A stretch of 8,386 bases of DNA from an uncultured Bdellovibrionales bacterium (GTDB lineage Bacteria; Bdellovibrionota; Bdellovibrionia; Bdellovibrionales; JAMPXM01). Where the stretch lies: contig CALBDW010000084.1 of the NCBI GenBank assembly GCA_937927435.1, forward strand, positions 1 through 8,386, given 5' to 3'. The translations under genes were made by a program, and so were the position numbers. Every line of letters begins with the position of its first letter. The first letter of the stretch is position 1. The notes beneath the pieces were generated by a model, which worked only from the letters and a program-made list of their open reading frames with translations, did not search any database and was not told the origin of the DNA. Positions 1-7,436 of this stretch are shown piece after piece.

Positions 1-506
1 ATGAAATGCGCGGGGTCGCGAAACTTCTGCGTCCCGGCGACCGCATCGATATTATCGCCGCTCTCGATTACGGAAGAGGCGCCGACTCCAAACGCGAGGT
101 CCGCACGATCCTGCAAGACGTGGTCGTATTGGCAACCGGCTTGAACATCGTCAACCAGCTGCCGAGGCGTTTTGAACTAGATGCCGACGGCAAAACAGTC
201 GTGCGCCAGAACTTAAGCGGTAACACGAACTTTTCCACAATTACGATCGAGGCGAAGCCCGAAGAGGTGCAGCAGCTTGTCTACATCCTGGCGACTTCTC
301 CGGGAAGCCTTTTTACAGCGTTGAGACACCCCAATGACCGCATTCAAAGTCCGCTTCGTGTGACTTCGGTCGAAGACATTTTGCAAAAACCGGTGGTGAT
401 GCGGACTCCGGCTCAGGCGGCCCCCATGGCTCCGACGCCGGCACCCCAACCACCGCCGACGTTGCCGCCCAAGCGTCCAGCTCGGGGCGGATTTGAAGAG
501 CTTTAA
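1..506 (+). CDS. cpaB: Flp pilus assembly protein CpaB/RcpC, C-terminal part (5' end outside window)
   Basis: The reading frame is open from the left edge (bases 3-5 are GAA, in frame), so the ATG at base 6 is probably an internal methionine and the gene starts upstream. The visible ~167 residues begin with the family signature 'GVAKLLRPGDRIDII', followed by 'ILQDVVVLATG', as in the RcpC/CpaB domain after the SAF domain; the SAF domain and membrane anchor would lie off the window. CpaB family proteins are periplasmic partners of the CpaC secretin in Flp/Tad pilus machines. The C-terminal ~35 residues are a proline/alanine-rich tail ('PTPAPQPPPTLPPKRP'), probably disordered. The gene leads the visible operon, with cpaC starting within 35 nt of its stop. 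The family call is firm; the full length cannot be judged. Confidence 0.87.
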   Translation, partial: EMRGVAKLLRPGDRIDIIAALDYGRGADSKREVRTILQDVVVLATGLNIVNQLPRRFELDADGKTVVRQNLSGNTNFSTITIEAKPEEVQQLVYILATSPGSLFTALRHPNDRIQSPLRVTSVEDILQKPVVMRTPAQAAPMAPTPAPQPPPTLPPKRPARGGFEEL

Positions 507-509
507 TTT

Positions 510-523
510 GGCCCGAGCGGGCC
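510..523 (+). promoter_or_regulatory. Short GC hairpin between cpaB and cpaC
   Basis: GGCCC (510-514) and GGGCC (519-523) flank a GAGC tetraloop just after the cpaB stop and immediately before the candidate cpaC starts at 528 and 540. No Shine-Dalgarno sequence is visible for either start. The hairpin may influence cpaC translation or mRNA stability. With only five base pairs it could also be chance. Confidence 0.3.
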
Positions 524-539
524 TGAAATGGGTTGGGTC

Positions 540-2099
540 ATGAAGTTGTTGAGAACGATCTTTTTAAGTCAGTTGCTGATCGCGACGCTGTCGCCGGCGG
601 CGTCGTTCGCTCAAAAGGAGCCGCCCTCGCTCGACCAACCCTCATCGCCCGATGCTCCGGAAAGAGCTCCAATCGACGCTCCGATTTTTGATAAAAGCCG
701 GCAGAAGATGATTCCGCTCTATATCGGAATCGAACACCATGAGAAGATTCCGTATCTGCCCACCGACGCGCGTTTTAAAGGCGACTTTAAGAAAGTCACG
801 AGCGTCGCGATCAACCGCGAAACGAACACCCTGCTCTTCCAGCCGACGCGCGAAGGGGTTGCCACACTCACAATCCATGACGGCAGCGGACGGTTGATCT
901 ACGAATTCCGTCTCGACGTCAAAAAGAGCAACCTGACGAAAGTCGCCAATGAAATGAAGGCGCTGTTAAACGACATCGAGGGTATCTCCATTAAGATCGT
1001 CAACAACCGCGTTGTCGTTGACGGCCAAGTTCTTCTTCCGCGTGACTTGAGCCGTATCATCAGCGTCGTCAGCCAATACGGAGACCAGCTGGCGTCATCG
1101 CTCGTCACGCTTTCTCCTCTTGCCCAACGCAAGATCGCGATGGCTATTCAGAACGACATCAACAACCCCGAAATCACCGTACGGGCCGTTAACGACAAGT
1201 TTATTCTCGAGGGAACAGCCGAATCGCAAGCCGACAAGGACAAATATGAAGCGATCGCACAAATGTACGTTCCCGACATCGTAAAAGAAGAAGGAGAGAT
1301 CAACGGTAAGATCGTCAAGATCCGGAAAACCTTCGTTTTGAACCTCATCCAGGTGAAGCCCGCTCCGCCCAAGGATCCGGGAAAAATCATTCAACTTGTC
1401 GTTCACTATGTAGAATTGAACAAAAACTACCAAAAGAGCTTCAAGTTCCAGTTCACCCCGACGCTTGAGGATAACTCGTCCATCCAGTTCAGCCAAAACA
1501 GCGCCGCGGCCGGCGGCGGTGTGGTCAGCCAGATCACGGGCGTCGTTTCGAACCTGCTCCCCAAGCTAAACTGGGCGAAATCGCACGGCCATGCCCGCAT
1601 CTTGCAAAGCTCCAGCTTGATCGTCTTGGACGGACAGAAGGGTGATCTGAGGAACACCACGAGGATTCCGTACCAATCGGTGAACCAACAAGGCCAACCC
1701 GTGACGCAGTTCGAAGAAGCGGGATTCATCACAAGCATCACGCCGCAAATCATCAACGCCCGGTCCGACAGTATCCGTCTCACTTTGGATTTCGCGATGA
1801 AAGCGCTTTTGGGTATGACCGACCGTGGACCGATGATCTCGAATAGCTCCATGCAGACGGTCATCATCGTGCGCAGCGGGCAAAGTGCTGCCGTGGGTGG
1901 CCTGATCACGAACGAAACCGGTACGGATTACAACAAACTGCCGAAAAACAACGCCACCGACCCGATCATCTCGCTATTCGCGTCCAAAGCCTTCCAGCGG
2001 AACCAGAGCCAATTCGTGATTTTCGTCACGCCGATCATCAAATCGAGCGCGAGCCAGGGCGCCGAGAAGATCAAGCAGAAATTCCGTCTGCGCGATTAA
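540..2099 (+). CDS. cpaC: Flp/Tad pilus outer-membrane secretin CpaC/RcpA
   Basis: Forms the outer-membrane pore for the Flp (type IVb) pilus. From the ATG at 540 it has 519 residues: a Sec signal peptide (basic 'MKLLR', hydrophobic core, likely cut after 'ASFA' at ~24), a Pro-rich spacer, a T2SS/T3SS pilus N-terminal domain (~50-130), two BON-like segments (~150-175 and ~210-245), and a secretin core (~280-500). The core holds 'GFITSITPQI', 'AVGGLITNE' and the terminal 'FVIFVTPII' typical of CpaC/RcpA, and its length is normal for the family. An in-frame ATG at 528 would add MGWV; 540 is preferred because it gives a cleaner signal peptide, but neither start has a good ribosome-binding site. 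It lies between cpaB and the ATPase gene, so it is almost certainly in the same operon. The family call is secure. Confidence 0.94.
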   Translation: MKLLRTIFLSQLLIATLSPAASFAQKEPPSLDQPSSPDAPERAPIDAPIFDKSRQKMIPLYIGIEHHEKIPYLPTDARFKGDFKKVTSVAINRETNTLLFQPTREGVATLTIHDGSGRLIYEFRLDVKKSNLTKVANEMKALLNDIEGISIKIVNNRVVVDGQVLLPRDLSRIISVVSQYGDQLASSLVTLSPLAQRKIAMAIQNDINNPEITVRAVNDKFILEGTAESQADKDKYEAIAQMYVPDIVKEEGEINGKIVKIRKTFVLNLIQVKPAPPKDPGKIIQLVVHYVELNKNYQKSFKFQFTPTLEDNSSIQFSQNSAAAGGGVVSQITGVVSNLLPKLNWAKSHGHARILQSSSLIVLDGQKGDLRNTTRIPYQSVNQQGQPVTQFEEAGFITSITPQIINARSDSIRLTLDFAMKALLGMTDRGPMISNSSMQTVIIVRSGQSAAVGGLITNETGTDYNKLPKNNATDPIISLFASKAFQRNQSQFVIFVTPIIKSSASQGAEKIKQKFRLRD

Positions 2100-2112
2100 C
2101 GAAACCAGGCTA

Positions 2113-2135
2113 ACGGCGAGTCTAAGACTCGCCGT
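2113..2135 (+). promoter_or_regulatory. Strong intra-operon stem-loop after cpaC
   Basis: Perfect 10-bp stem ACGGCGAGTC (2113-2122) and GACTCGCCGT (2126-2135) with a TAA loop, starting 14 nt past the cpaC stop. A GCT/AGC pair (2109-2111 and 2138-2140) can extend it across a small internal loop. No T-tract follows on either strand, so it is not a standard intrinsic terminator. It may protect the cpaC mRNA 3' end or set relative expression within the operon. Confidence 0.6.
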
Positions 2136-2145
2136 CCAGCTTCGA

Positions 2146-2158
2146 ACAGGACTCCTGT
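2146..2158 (+). promoter_or_regulatory. Second small stem-loop in the cpaC-cpaEF gap
   Basis: ACAGG (2146-2150) pairs with CCTGT (2154-2158) around ACT; an alternative GGAC/GTCC pairing (2149-2152 and 2157-2160) is possible. It follows the strong hairpin by 10 nt. A TTTT run occurs only at 2169-2172, too far away for a normal terminator. Tandem hairpins here suggest RNA-level control, but the second stem alone is weak. Confidence 0.3.
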
Positions 2159-2200
2159 CCCCTCATCGTTTTCACAGGATCTTCCGATAAGTCTAGCGAT

Positions 2201-4441
2201 ATGGCAGTTAATCCAAACTCGCACATTATAGGCGTCACCGGAGGAAAAGGCGGCGTCGGAAAGAGTGTTTTCAGCGCCAATCTCGCGTTTGCGTTTCAAA
2301 TGGAGATGCGGGCGCCCGTTCTGCTCATCGATCTAGACCAGCAAAGCTGCGGTGATCAGAATGTCATTCTCGGCTTACGAGAGCCGCGAACAATGTCGGA
2401 CCTCGTGAACTTCAACGGATCGATTTCGCCAGCGAGCGTTTCACAGGTTGTCAGCACGCACCCAGGCACGAATCTCGCTTACATCGCTGCTGTACGCGGA
2501 AGAGATGAAGTCCTCAACGTTCCGCCCGACACCGCAGTCAAGCAGATTGAGGCCTTGAGCAACGTCTATCGCTACATTATCGTCGACCTCGGCTCGCAAA
2601 TGACCGATCTGCAAATGTCGTTAATTGAGCGGGCGACGGTTCTCCTTGTCGTCACAACACCCGAGGTTCTCGCCGTCAATCAAACCATGCGCCATATCAC
2701 CGACCTGCTCGCCGCAAGCCTGCCGTCAGACATGTTGCAGGTCGTGATCAATCGTGCAAGCCCGACCGGACTCGCCCCAGCGGCGATCGGACAGACACTC
2801 CGTCGTCCGATACTCGGGGCAATTCCGCAAGACGACGCAACCGCGGCGGGCTCGCTTCAAAGGTCAACGCCCTTCGTGCTATCGGCGACAAAGGCGCCGA
2901 TCTCAGCAGCGCACTTCGAAGTCGTACGTAAACTGACGGGCGGCCTTCTCACGCAACTCAAAGCGCAGGCTCGCCCGCAGCAGCTGAAATTCAAGAAAGA
3001 AGCTCCATCCAATGTCTCGGCCGGCGCGAGCCGCTTCAGCACAGGCGCACCCAAAAACGTCGATCCCAGAACGGCCTTAAAAATGACGATTCACAACGAA
3101 CTCATCAAGGCCATGGATCTGAAAAAGAATATCACCGATACCCAAGGAGACCCGCAGAAAGAGGCTGAACTGCGGAAAAAGACCCATGCGGTCATCGCAC
3201 AGTTGATTGACAAGGAATCTCCAGGCCTCCCAAGGGACGAACGCGCGCAGATCATCAAGGAGGTTCTCGACGAAGCGCTCGGACTTGGACCGCTCGAAGA
3301 CCTTCTTGAGGACCCGACGGTCACGGAGATCATGGTCTGCGGCCACCAGAAGATTTACGTGGAGAAAAACGGGCTCGTGCAGTTAACCCCCGTGAGCTTC
3401 ACGTCAAACTTTCATTTGCGGAAAGTTATCGAGCGTATCGTGGCGCCGCTCGGTCGCCAGATCAACGAAAGCGTGCCCTACGTCGACGCGCGCTTGAAAG
3501 ACGGAAGCCGTGTGAACGCCGTAATCGAACCAGTCGCAATCGACGGGCCAGCCGTGACGATTCGTAAGTTCAGAAAGACTCCGGTAAGCCCTGAAACATA
3601 CGTGAAAGAATGGGGCGCCGCGACTGCCAACATGATGGAGTTCCTTCGTATCTGCGTTCAAAACAAGATGAATATCATCATCTCGGGCGGTACCGGCTCC
3701 GGTAAAACGACCTTGCTGAACACGCTCTCCGGTTTTATTCCGGCTAACGAACGGATCGTAACGATCGAAGACGCAGCTGAACTTCAACTGAAACAAGAAC
3801 ACGTCGTGCGTCTCGAGACCCGGCCGCCGAACATGGAAGGGACGGGACAAATCACGATCCGCGACTTGGTGAGAAACGCCCTGCGTATGCGTCCCGAGAG
3901 GATCGTCGTCGGTGAGTGCCGTGACGGAGCCGCTCTCGACATGCTGCAAGCCATGAGCACGGGCCACGACGGATCGATGACGACGATTCACGCGAACAAC
4001 TCGAAAGAAGCGATCGGCCGTCTTGAAACTCTCTGCATGATGGCGGGAATGGATCTCCCCGCCAAAGCTATTCGCGAACAGATCGCGAGCGCCGTGAATC
4101 TGATCGTACAGATCCAAAGGTTGTCGGATGGTTCGCGGAAGATCGTCGAGATCACGGAAGTCCAAGGAATGCAGGGAGAGGTTGTAACGCAACAACAAGT
4201 CTTCGTGTTCAAAGAGAAAGGCTTCGACAAAAACAGAAAAATTATAGGCCAGTTCCAAGCGACCGGTCTTATTCCGAAGTTTATCGAAGAGTTCGAACGT
4301 CGTGGGATCATTATTCCGAAGAGCCTGTTCTCAAACGATCCGGGACCAGGGACGACCGTTGAATCCGCGGCTGGGCCGATCGGAGCTTCGCAACAACAGC
4401 CTGCCCAGCCCATGAAGAAGGCGGCGGGAGGTAGCAGATGA
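2201..4441 (+). CDS. cpaF: Fused CpaE-like (MinD/ParA) ATPase and CpaF/TadA secretion ATPase
   Basis: A 746-residue protein joining two Tad-pilus ATPases. Residues ~8-245 are a MinD/ParA-type ATPase like CpaE/TadZ, with deviant Walker A 'GGKGGVGKS' (14-22), 'LLIDLD' (41-46) and 'IIVDLGSQ'; CpaE/TadZ proteins localise the pilus machine. The receiver-like domain usual at the N-terminus of CpaE is absent. A low-complexity linker (~250-290) leads to CpaF/TadA: helical and N-terminal domain (~295-440), Walker A 'GGTGSGKT' (496-503), Asp box 'TIEDAAEL' (521-528), Walker B with Glu572 in 'RIVVGECRD', and His box 'TGHDGSMTTIHAN' (587-599). All catalytic motifs are intact. CpaF powers pilus assembly at the inner membrane. 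The tail (~712-746) is Gly/Pro/Gln-rich. The start has no strong Shine-Dalgarno and follows a 101-nt gap with hairpins; the stop overlaps tadB (ATGA). An internal Met295 has no evident ribosome-binding site, so separate CpaF production seems unlikely. Confidence 0.95.
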   Translation: MAVNPNSHIIGVTGGKGGVGKSVFSANLAFAFQMEMRAPVLLIDLDQQSCGDQNVILGLREPRTMSDLVNFNGSISPASVSQVVSTHPGTNLAYIAAVRGRDEVLNVPPDTAVKQIEALSNVYRYIIVDLGSQMTDLQMSLIERATVLLVVTTPEVLAVNQTMRHITDLLAASLPSDMLQVVINRASPTGLAPAAIGQTLRRPILGAIPQDDATAAGSLQRSTPFVLSATKAPISAAHFEVVRKLTGGLLTQLKAQARPQQLKFKKEAPSNVSAGASRFSTGAPKNVDPRTALKMTIHNELIKAMDLKKNITDTQGDPQKEAELRKKTHAVIAQLIDKESPGLPRDERAQIIKEVLDEALGLGPLEDLLEDPTVTEIMVCGHQKIYVEKNGLVQLTPVSFTSNFHLRKVIERIVAPLGRQINESVPYVDARLKDGSRVNAVIEPVAIDGPAVTIRKFRKTPVSPETYVKEWGAATANMMEFLRICVQNKMNIIISGGTGSGKTTLLNTLSGFIPANERIVTIEDAAELQLKQEHVVRLETRPPNMEGTGQITIRDLVRNALRMRPERIVVGECRDGAALDMLQAMSTGHDGSMTTIHANNSKEAIGRLETLCMMAGMDLPAKAIREQIASAVNLIVQIQRLSDGSRKIVEITEVQGMQGEVVTQQQVFVFKEKGFDKNRKIIGQFQATGLIPKFIEEFERRGIIIPKSLFSNDPGPGTTVESAAGPIGASQQQPAQPMKKAAGGSR

Positions 4442-5382
4442 GTGAAGAGAAAAAATCACTCAATCTCATTCCTATCATCGGAATCGTTGTTTTCGCCGCC
4501 ATCGGATATCTCTTCCTCGACACCGAATGGGGCATCATTCTTTCGATCGGTGGCCTCACGTTCTTCTTCGCTTACCTCACGAGCGACCGCATCCTGCAAT
4601 GGCTGCACGATCGAAGTCTCGGACAGCGTGAGGAAGTTCTCCACTACCTTGAACTGATGTTCGTCGAGACCGATAGGAAAAAAGTCACCCTGGCGATGCT
4701 GACAATGAGCTTCGGCCTCGGAGCTCTCGTTTTCATTTTGTGTTGGCCTCATATCCTCGTAGGCTCCATCTTCGGCGGAGCACTTACGATCGTCATGTGG
4801 TCGGTTCCTAAGGTTTTCGTAAAAAGCCTTTGGGAGAGACGTTGCAACGCCCTTGTCGATCAAATGGTCGACGCCATGACCCTGATGTCAAACGGGATCA
4901 AGGCCGGCCTCTCCGTCCAACAATGCATGGAACGGGTCGTGGAAAACATGCCGAACCCGATCAGCCAGGAATTCGGTCTTGTTCTCAGCCAAATGAGAAT
5001 CGGACGAAGCATGTCGGAAGCTCTAAACGAACTCGGTATGCGAGTGCCCAAGCCCGACGTCCAAATGTTCGTTACGGCCGTGAATATCTTGCAGGAAACC
5101 GGTGGTAATCTCGCCGAGACTTTCGCCACAATCACGTACACGATTCGAGAACGGCAAAAAGTCGAGAAGAAAATCGAAGCACTCACCGCTCAAGGCATCA
5201 CTCAAGGGGTTATCATCTCGATGGTTCCCTTCGGCCTTCTGCTCGTTTTCTACATCATTGATCCGAAGCAAGTGACGCCGCTTTTTACGACTGCCCTAGG
5301 TCTAGTAGCGCTTTTGATTATGATCTCTCTCCAAGTAATTGGTGGCTTAATGATCAGAAAGATTGTTAAAATCAATGTGTGA
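4438..5382 (+). CDS. tadB: Flp/Tad pilus inner-membrane platform protein TadB
   Basis: A 314-residue polytopic membrane protein of the T2SSF/GspF family and the usual length for TadB. Hydrophobic segments lie near residues 10-46 (two), 82-125 (two) and, at the C-terminus, ~258-310 (two). Between them is the cytoplasmic helical T2SSF domain (~137-255), with typical 'GIKAGLSVQQCMERV', 'RIGRSMSEALNELG' and 'ETGGNLAETF'. TadB-type proteins form the inner-membrane platform that couples CpaF/TadA to pilin insertion. Its ATG overlaps the cpaEF stop by 4 nt (ATGA), implying translational coupling. In most Tad operons tadC follows directly, but here a YD-repeat gene does. It could serve as the only T2SSF protein of this cluster, or tadC may be elsewhere. 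Confidence 0.93.
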   Translation: MSEEKKSLNLIPIIGIVVFAAIGYLFLDTEWGIILSIGGLTFFFAYLTSDRILQWLHDRSLGQREEVLHYLELMFVETDRKKVTLAMLTMSFGLGALVFILCWPHILVGSIFGGALTIVMWSVPKVFVKSLWERRCNALVDQMVDAMTLMSNGIKAGLSVQQCMERVVENMPNPISQEFGLVLSQMRIGRSMSEALNELGMRVPKPDVQMFVTAVNILQETGGNLAETFATITYTIRERQKVEKKIEALTAQGITQGVIISMVPFGLLLVFYIIDPKQVTPLFTTALGLVALLIMISLQVIGGLMIRKIVKINV

Positions 5383-5385
5383 GCT

Positions 5386-5391
5386 AAGGAG
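5386..5391 (+). promoter_or_regulatory. Ribosome-binding site fixing the YD-repeat gene start
   Basis: AAGGAG lies 10 nt before the ATG at 5402, within the 19-nt gap after tadB. It supports 5402 over an upstream in-frame TTG at 5363 or ATG at 5375, both inside tadB, and the 5402 start gives a clean signal peptide. Confidence 0.75.
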
Positions 5392-5401
5392 AAGCCCGAC
5401 T

Positions 5402-7081
5402 ATGTCTCGATTATGGATGATATCGGTCTTGACGGCGCTGTTGGCATTGCCCACGGCGGGCCGCGCCCTCGTCGATATGCGGAACGCGAACTATTCGGAC
5501 TCGTGGCTCGACTTAAACATTTCGGGTTTGGGCTACAATTTCCGTGTCAACAGGACTTACAACAGCCGCAGCATTTTTGTCGGGATGTTCGGCTTCGGCT
5601 GGTGCTCGGAATTTGAAACTGTCATTGAACGACTTCCGGAAGGACGGCTTAAACTCACCGAGTGCGGCGCAGGCCAGGAAATTACCTATACGCCGACGAA
5701 GTACGATGCTTCCGTAATCGACAAGCTCACTGAAGAAATCATCGCCCATTACAAAAAAACCAACCCGAAAGCATCACCGGAGACAATTCGAACACTCCGC
5801 CAGCAAGTCCGGGGCAACAACTACGTGCGGGCCGAATGGGCGAAAGAAGCGGGTCTCGACAAAAAATTCTCGAATCCTGTTAAAGGAATGGTCTACACCG
5901 CCGATGGCATGTCCGTCGAAAAAATCACATTCGACGGGGTCAATTACACCCGCCAGCTCGCTGACGGCTCTTCGCAAAGATTCAACGCCGAAGGTAAGCT
6001 TACGGCTCTTTACGACAAGAACGGTAACTACCTGAAGCTCACCTATAGCGGCGGCGTCCTCAAAGACGTAACCGACAACACGGGCAAACGCCTCACTTTC
6101 ACCTTCTATCCAAACCGCCGCGTGAAAGAGATCACGGGTCCCGGCGGCATCAAGGCCCAATATAAATATAAGGGCGAAAACCTGGCCGAAGTCGTCAACA
6201 TGTGGAAAAACACGTACAAGTATGAGTACGACGACACCCACAACTTGACGAAGATCATTTATCCTGACGGCACGTTTAAAGCCATCACCTACAACCAAAA
6301 GAAAGACTGGGTGACTTCATTCACCGAACGGGCCAACGGCGGCGTCACGTGCACCGAAACCTACACTTACGAAACCAGCAAACAGAACCCGAAGGACCAC
6401 TTCTGGTCGATCGCGGTCAAGAAGTGCAACAACGAAGTCGTCAACGAGTCCCGGTTTGAATTCTGGTATAAAACCAAGAAAAACGGGCAGCGCTATCTCT
6501 CGCGCGTCCTAACGAAATCTCTCACGGATTCACTGGACGTAACGTATCATCCTGATAACGGACGTCCGCTTTCGATCAAGAAGAACGGGGTCACAACGAC
6601 GTTCGACTATTACGCGAACGGCCTCATCAAGGAGAGAACGACTCCGACAGCCAAAATGCTTTTCGAATATAAAAACGAATTCAACAAAGTGTCTAAAGTT
6701 ACGACATATTTCTTTGACGACAAAGGGAAGGTTGTCAAAAAACGTGACACCCATTTCGCCTACGACAAGAAAGCCAATCTCATTTCGGCACGGAATACCG
6801 ACGGGCAAGCTGTCCAATTATCGTACGATGAGCGCGGTCGGATCGCTCGAATTGTCGACCAGGCTAAAAAAGAGGTTATAATTAAGTACGACGAGCGGAC
6901 CGGTAAGCCAGGTACTATTACCCGTCCTAAGGTTGGCACAATTGTTGTATCTTACAAGAAAAACGGAGAAATAAATAAAGTAGAAAGCTCCGACGGGCCG
7001 ACGGTGGCAGTCCAGATCGCGTCAACGTTCAGCAACTTGCTCGACATCATCGCTCCAGCCACCTCTGATTTGAGCTTATAA
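5402..7081 (+). CDS. Exported DUF6531/YD-repeat (RHS-type) protein, Bd0109-like in position
   Basis: From the ATG at 5402 the protein has 559 residues. It starts with a Sec signal peptide, likely cut after 'TAGRA' (~22). A DUF6531-like RHS N-terminal region follows ('VDMRNANYSDSWLDL', 'NRTYNSRS' 50-57, 'FGFGWCS' 63-69), then a charged helical insert (~100-165). YD/RHS repeats run from ~195 to ~540, with units such as 'YDKNGNYLKLTY', 'FDYYANGLIKE', 'AYDKKANLISARNTDG' and 'SYDERGRIARI'. It ends in a short hydrophobic tail. There is no RHS core peptidase-like domain and no toxin C-terminus, so it is much shorter than polymorphic-toxin RHS proteins. No pilin-type GFxxxE motif or lipobox is seen. 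It is co-transcribed with tadB (19-nt gap) and with the small gene 18 nt downstream. In B. bacteriovorus a YD-repeat protein, Bd0109, neighbours the pilus genes and binds Bd0108. The family is clear; the role as pilus-linked envelope protein is inferred. Confidence 0.9.
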   Translation: MSRLWMISVLTALLALPTAGRALVDMRNANYSDSWLDLNISGLGYNFRVNRTYNSRSIFVGMFGFGWCSEFETVIERLPEGRLKLTECGAGQEITYTPTKYDASVIDKLTEEIIAHYKKTNPKASPETIRTLRQQVRGNNYVRAEWAKEAGLDKKFSNPVKGMVYTADGMSVEKITFDGVNYTRQLADGSSQRFNAEGKLTALYDKNGNYLKLTYSGGVLKDVTDNTGKRLTFTFYPNRRVKEITGPGGIKAQYKYKGENLAEVVNMWKNTYKYEYDDTHNLTKIIYPDGTFKAITYNQKKDWVTSFTERANGGVTCTETYTYETSKQNPKDHFWSIAVKKCNNEVVNESRFEFWYKTKKNGQRYLSRVLTKSLTDSLDVTYHPDNGRPLSIKKNGVTTTFDYYANGLIKERTTPTAKMLFEYKNEFNKVSKVTTYFFDDKGKVVKKRDTHFAYDKKANLISARNTDGQAVQLSYDERGRIARIVDQAKKEVIIKYDERTGKPGTITRPKVGTIVVSYKKNGEINKVESSDGPTVAVQIASTFSNLLDIIAPATSDLSL

Positions 7082-7087
7082 ACTAAT

Positions 7088-7093
7088 AAGGAG
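7088..7093 (+). promoter_or_regulatory. Ribosome-binding site of the 97-residue exported protein gene
   Basis: AAGGAG, 6 nt before the ATG at 7100 and 6 nt after the YD-repeat stop. It is the same core as the site before the YD-repeat gene, and supports a short, real, translated gene here. Confidence 0.75.
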
Positions 7094-7099
7094 CCTCCT

Positions 7100-7393
7100 A
7101 TGAGGAATATTTCAATTCTATTCACATTCCTGCTCCTGGCTCTCCCCGTGTTCGCGCAAATGAATGAGGATGACCCGAACACGGACAGCATGACGGTTGA
7201 AGAATTAAGAACGGCTCAGCTCAGTGGCTTCGATAAAATCTGCGTCAGCGCCCGCTGCTATCAAAACAATTACGCGGGTTCGGACATCGGTGAATGCAGT
7301 ACGCCCTCGATTCTGCCCAAAGGCACCTATGATCCGTGCAATCCGACGCAAACGGCCGAGGCATCCGAGTCCGGAAACTCGTTCGAGCGCTGA
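7100..7393 (+). CDS. Small exported four-cysteine protein, positional counterpart of Bd0108
   Basis: A 97-residue protein of no family I recognise. It has a textbook Sec signal peptide (cut probably after 'PVFA', residue 19), leaving a ~78-residue acidic mature protein. Four cysteines (48, 53, 66, 80), all in the mature part, could form two disulfides in the periplasm or outside. The mature N-terminus carries 'NEDDPNTD', echoed in the 75-residue exported protein encoded at 7599. It is the last gene of the pilus operon, with a strong ribosome-binding site and an intrinsic terminator 44 nt past its stop. In B. bacteriovorus the small exported protein Bd0108 (~100 residues; mutated in many host-independent strains; affects pilus extrusion) sits next to the YD-repeat gene bd0109. 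The same position and size suggest equivalence, but sequence homology could not be tested. Confidence 0.85.
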   Translation: MRNISILFTFLLLALPVFAQMNEDDPNTDSMTVEELRTAQLSGFDKICVSARCYQNNYAGSDIGECSTPSILPKGTYDPCNPTQTAEASESGNSFER

Positions 7394-7436
7394 TCCTTTC
7401 TGTTGACGTTCTTGACAGTTGACTACCGAAATTACG

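Noticed and set aside
3404..4258. Long minus-strand open frame (284 codons) opposite the CpaF domain
   Set aside because: It lies wholly antisense to a domain with all CpaF motifs, has no recognisable protein features, and is typical of the antisense frame of a GC-rich coding region.
3083..4441. Separate CpaF starting at an internal ATG (Met295 of the fusion)
   Set aside because: No Shine-Dalgarno precedes it and the frame is continuous with the ParA-like domain; a second product cannot be excluded but is not supported.
5402..7081. RHS toxin/immunity module
   Set aside because: There is no RHS core, no variable C-terminal toxin domain and no immunity-like gene; the downstream gene encodes an exported four-Cys protein with its own ribosome-binding site.
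7100..7393. Long direct repeats inside the 97-residue gene, like those I recall behind the common 42-bp deletion in bd0108
   Set aside because: Only short ATCCG-type repeats were seen by eye (around 7330, 7342 and 7368); no repeat of ~10 bp was found.
7403..7423. Three TTGAC boxes (7403, 7412, 7419) resembling -35 elements just after the 97-residue gene
   Set aside because: Spacing is irregular (9 and 7 nt) and no matching -10 hexamer lies 16-18 nt downstream; the operon terminator follows immediately.
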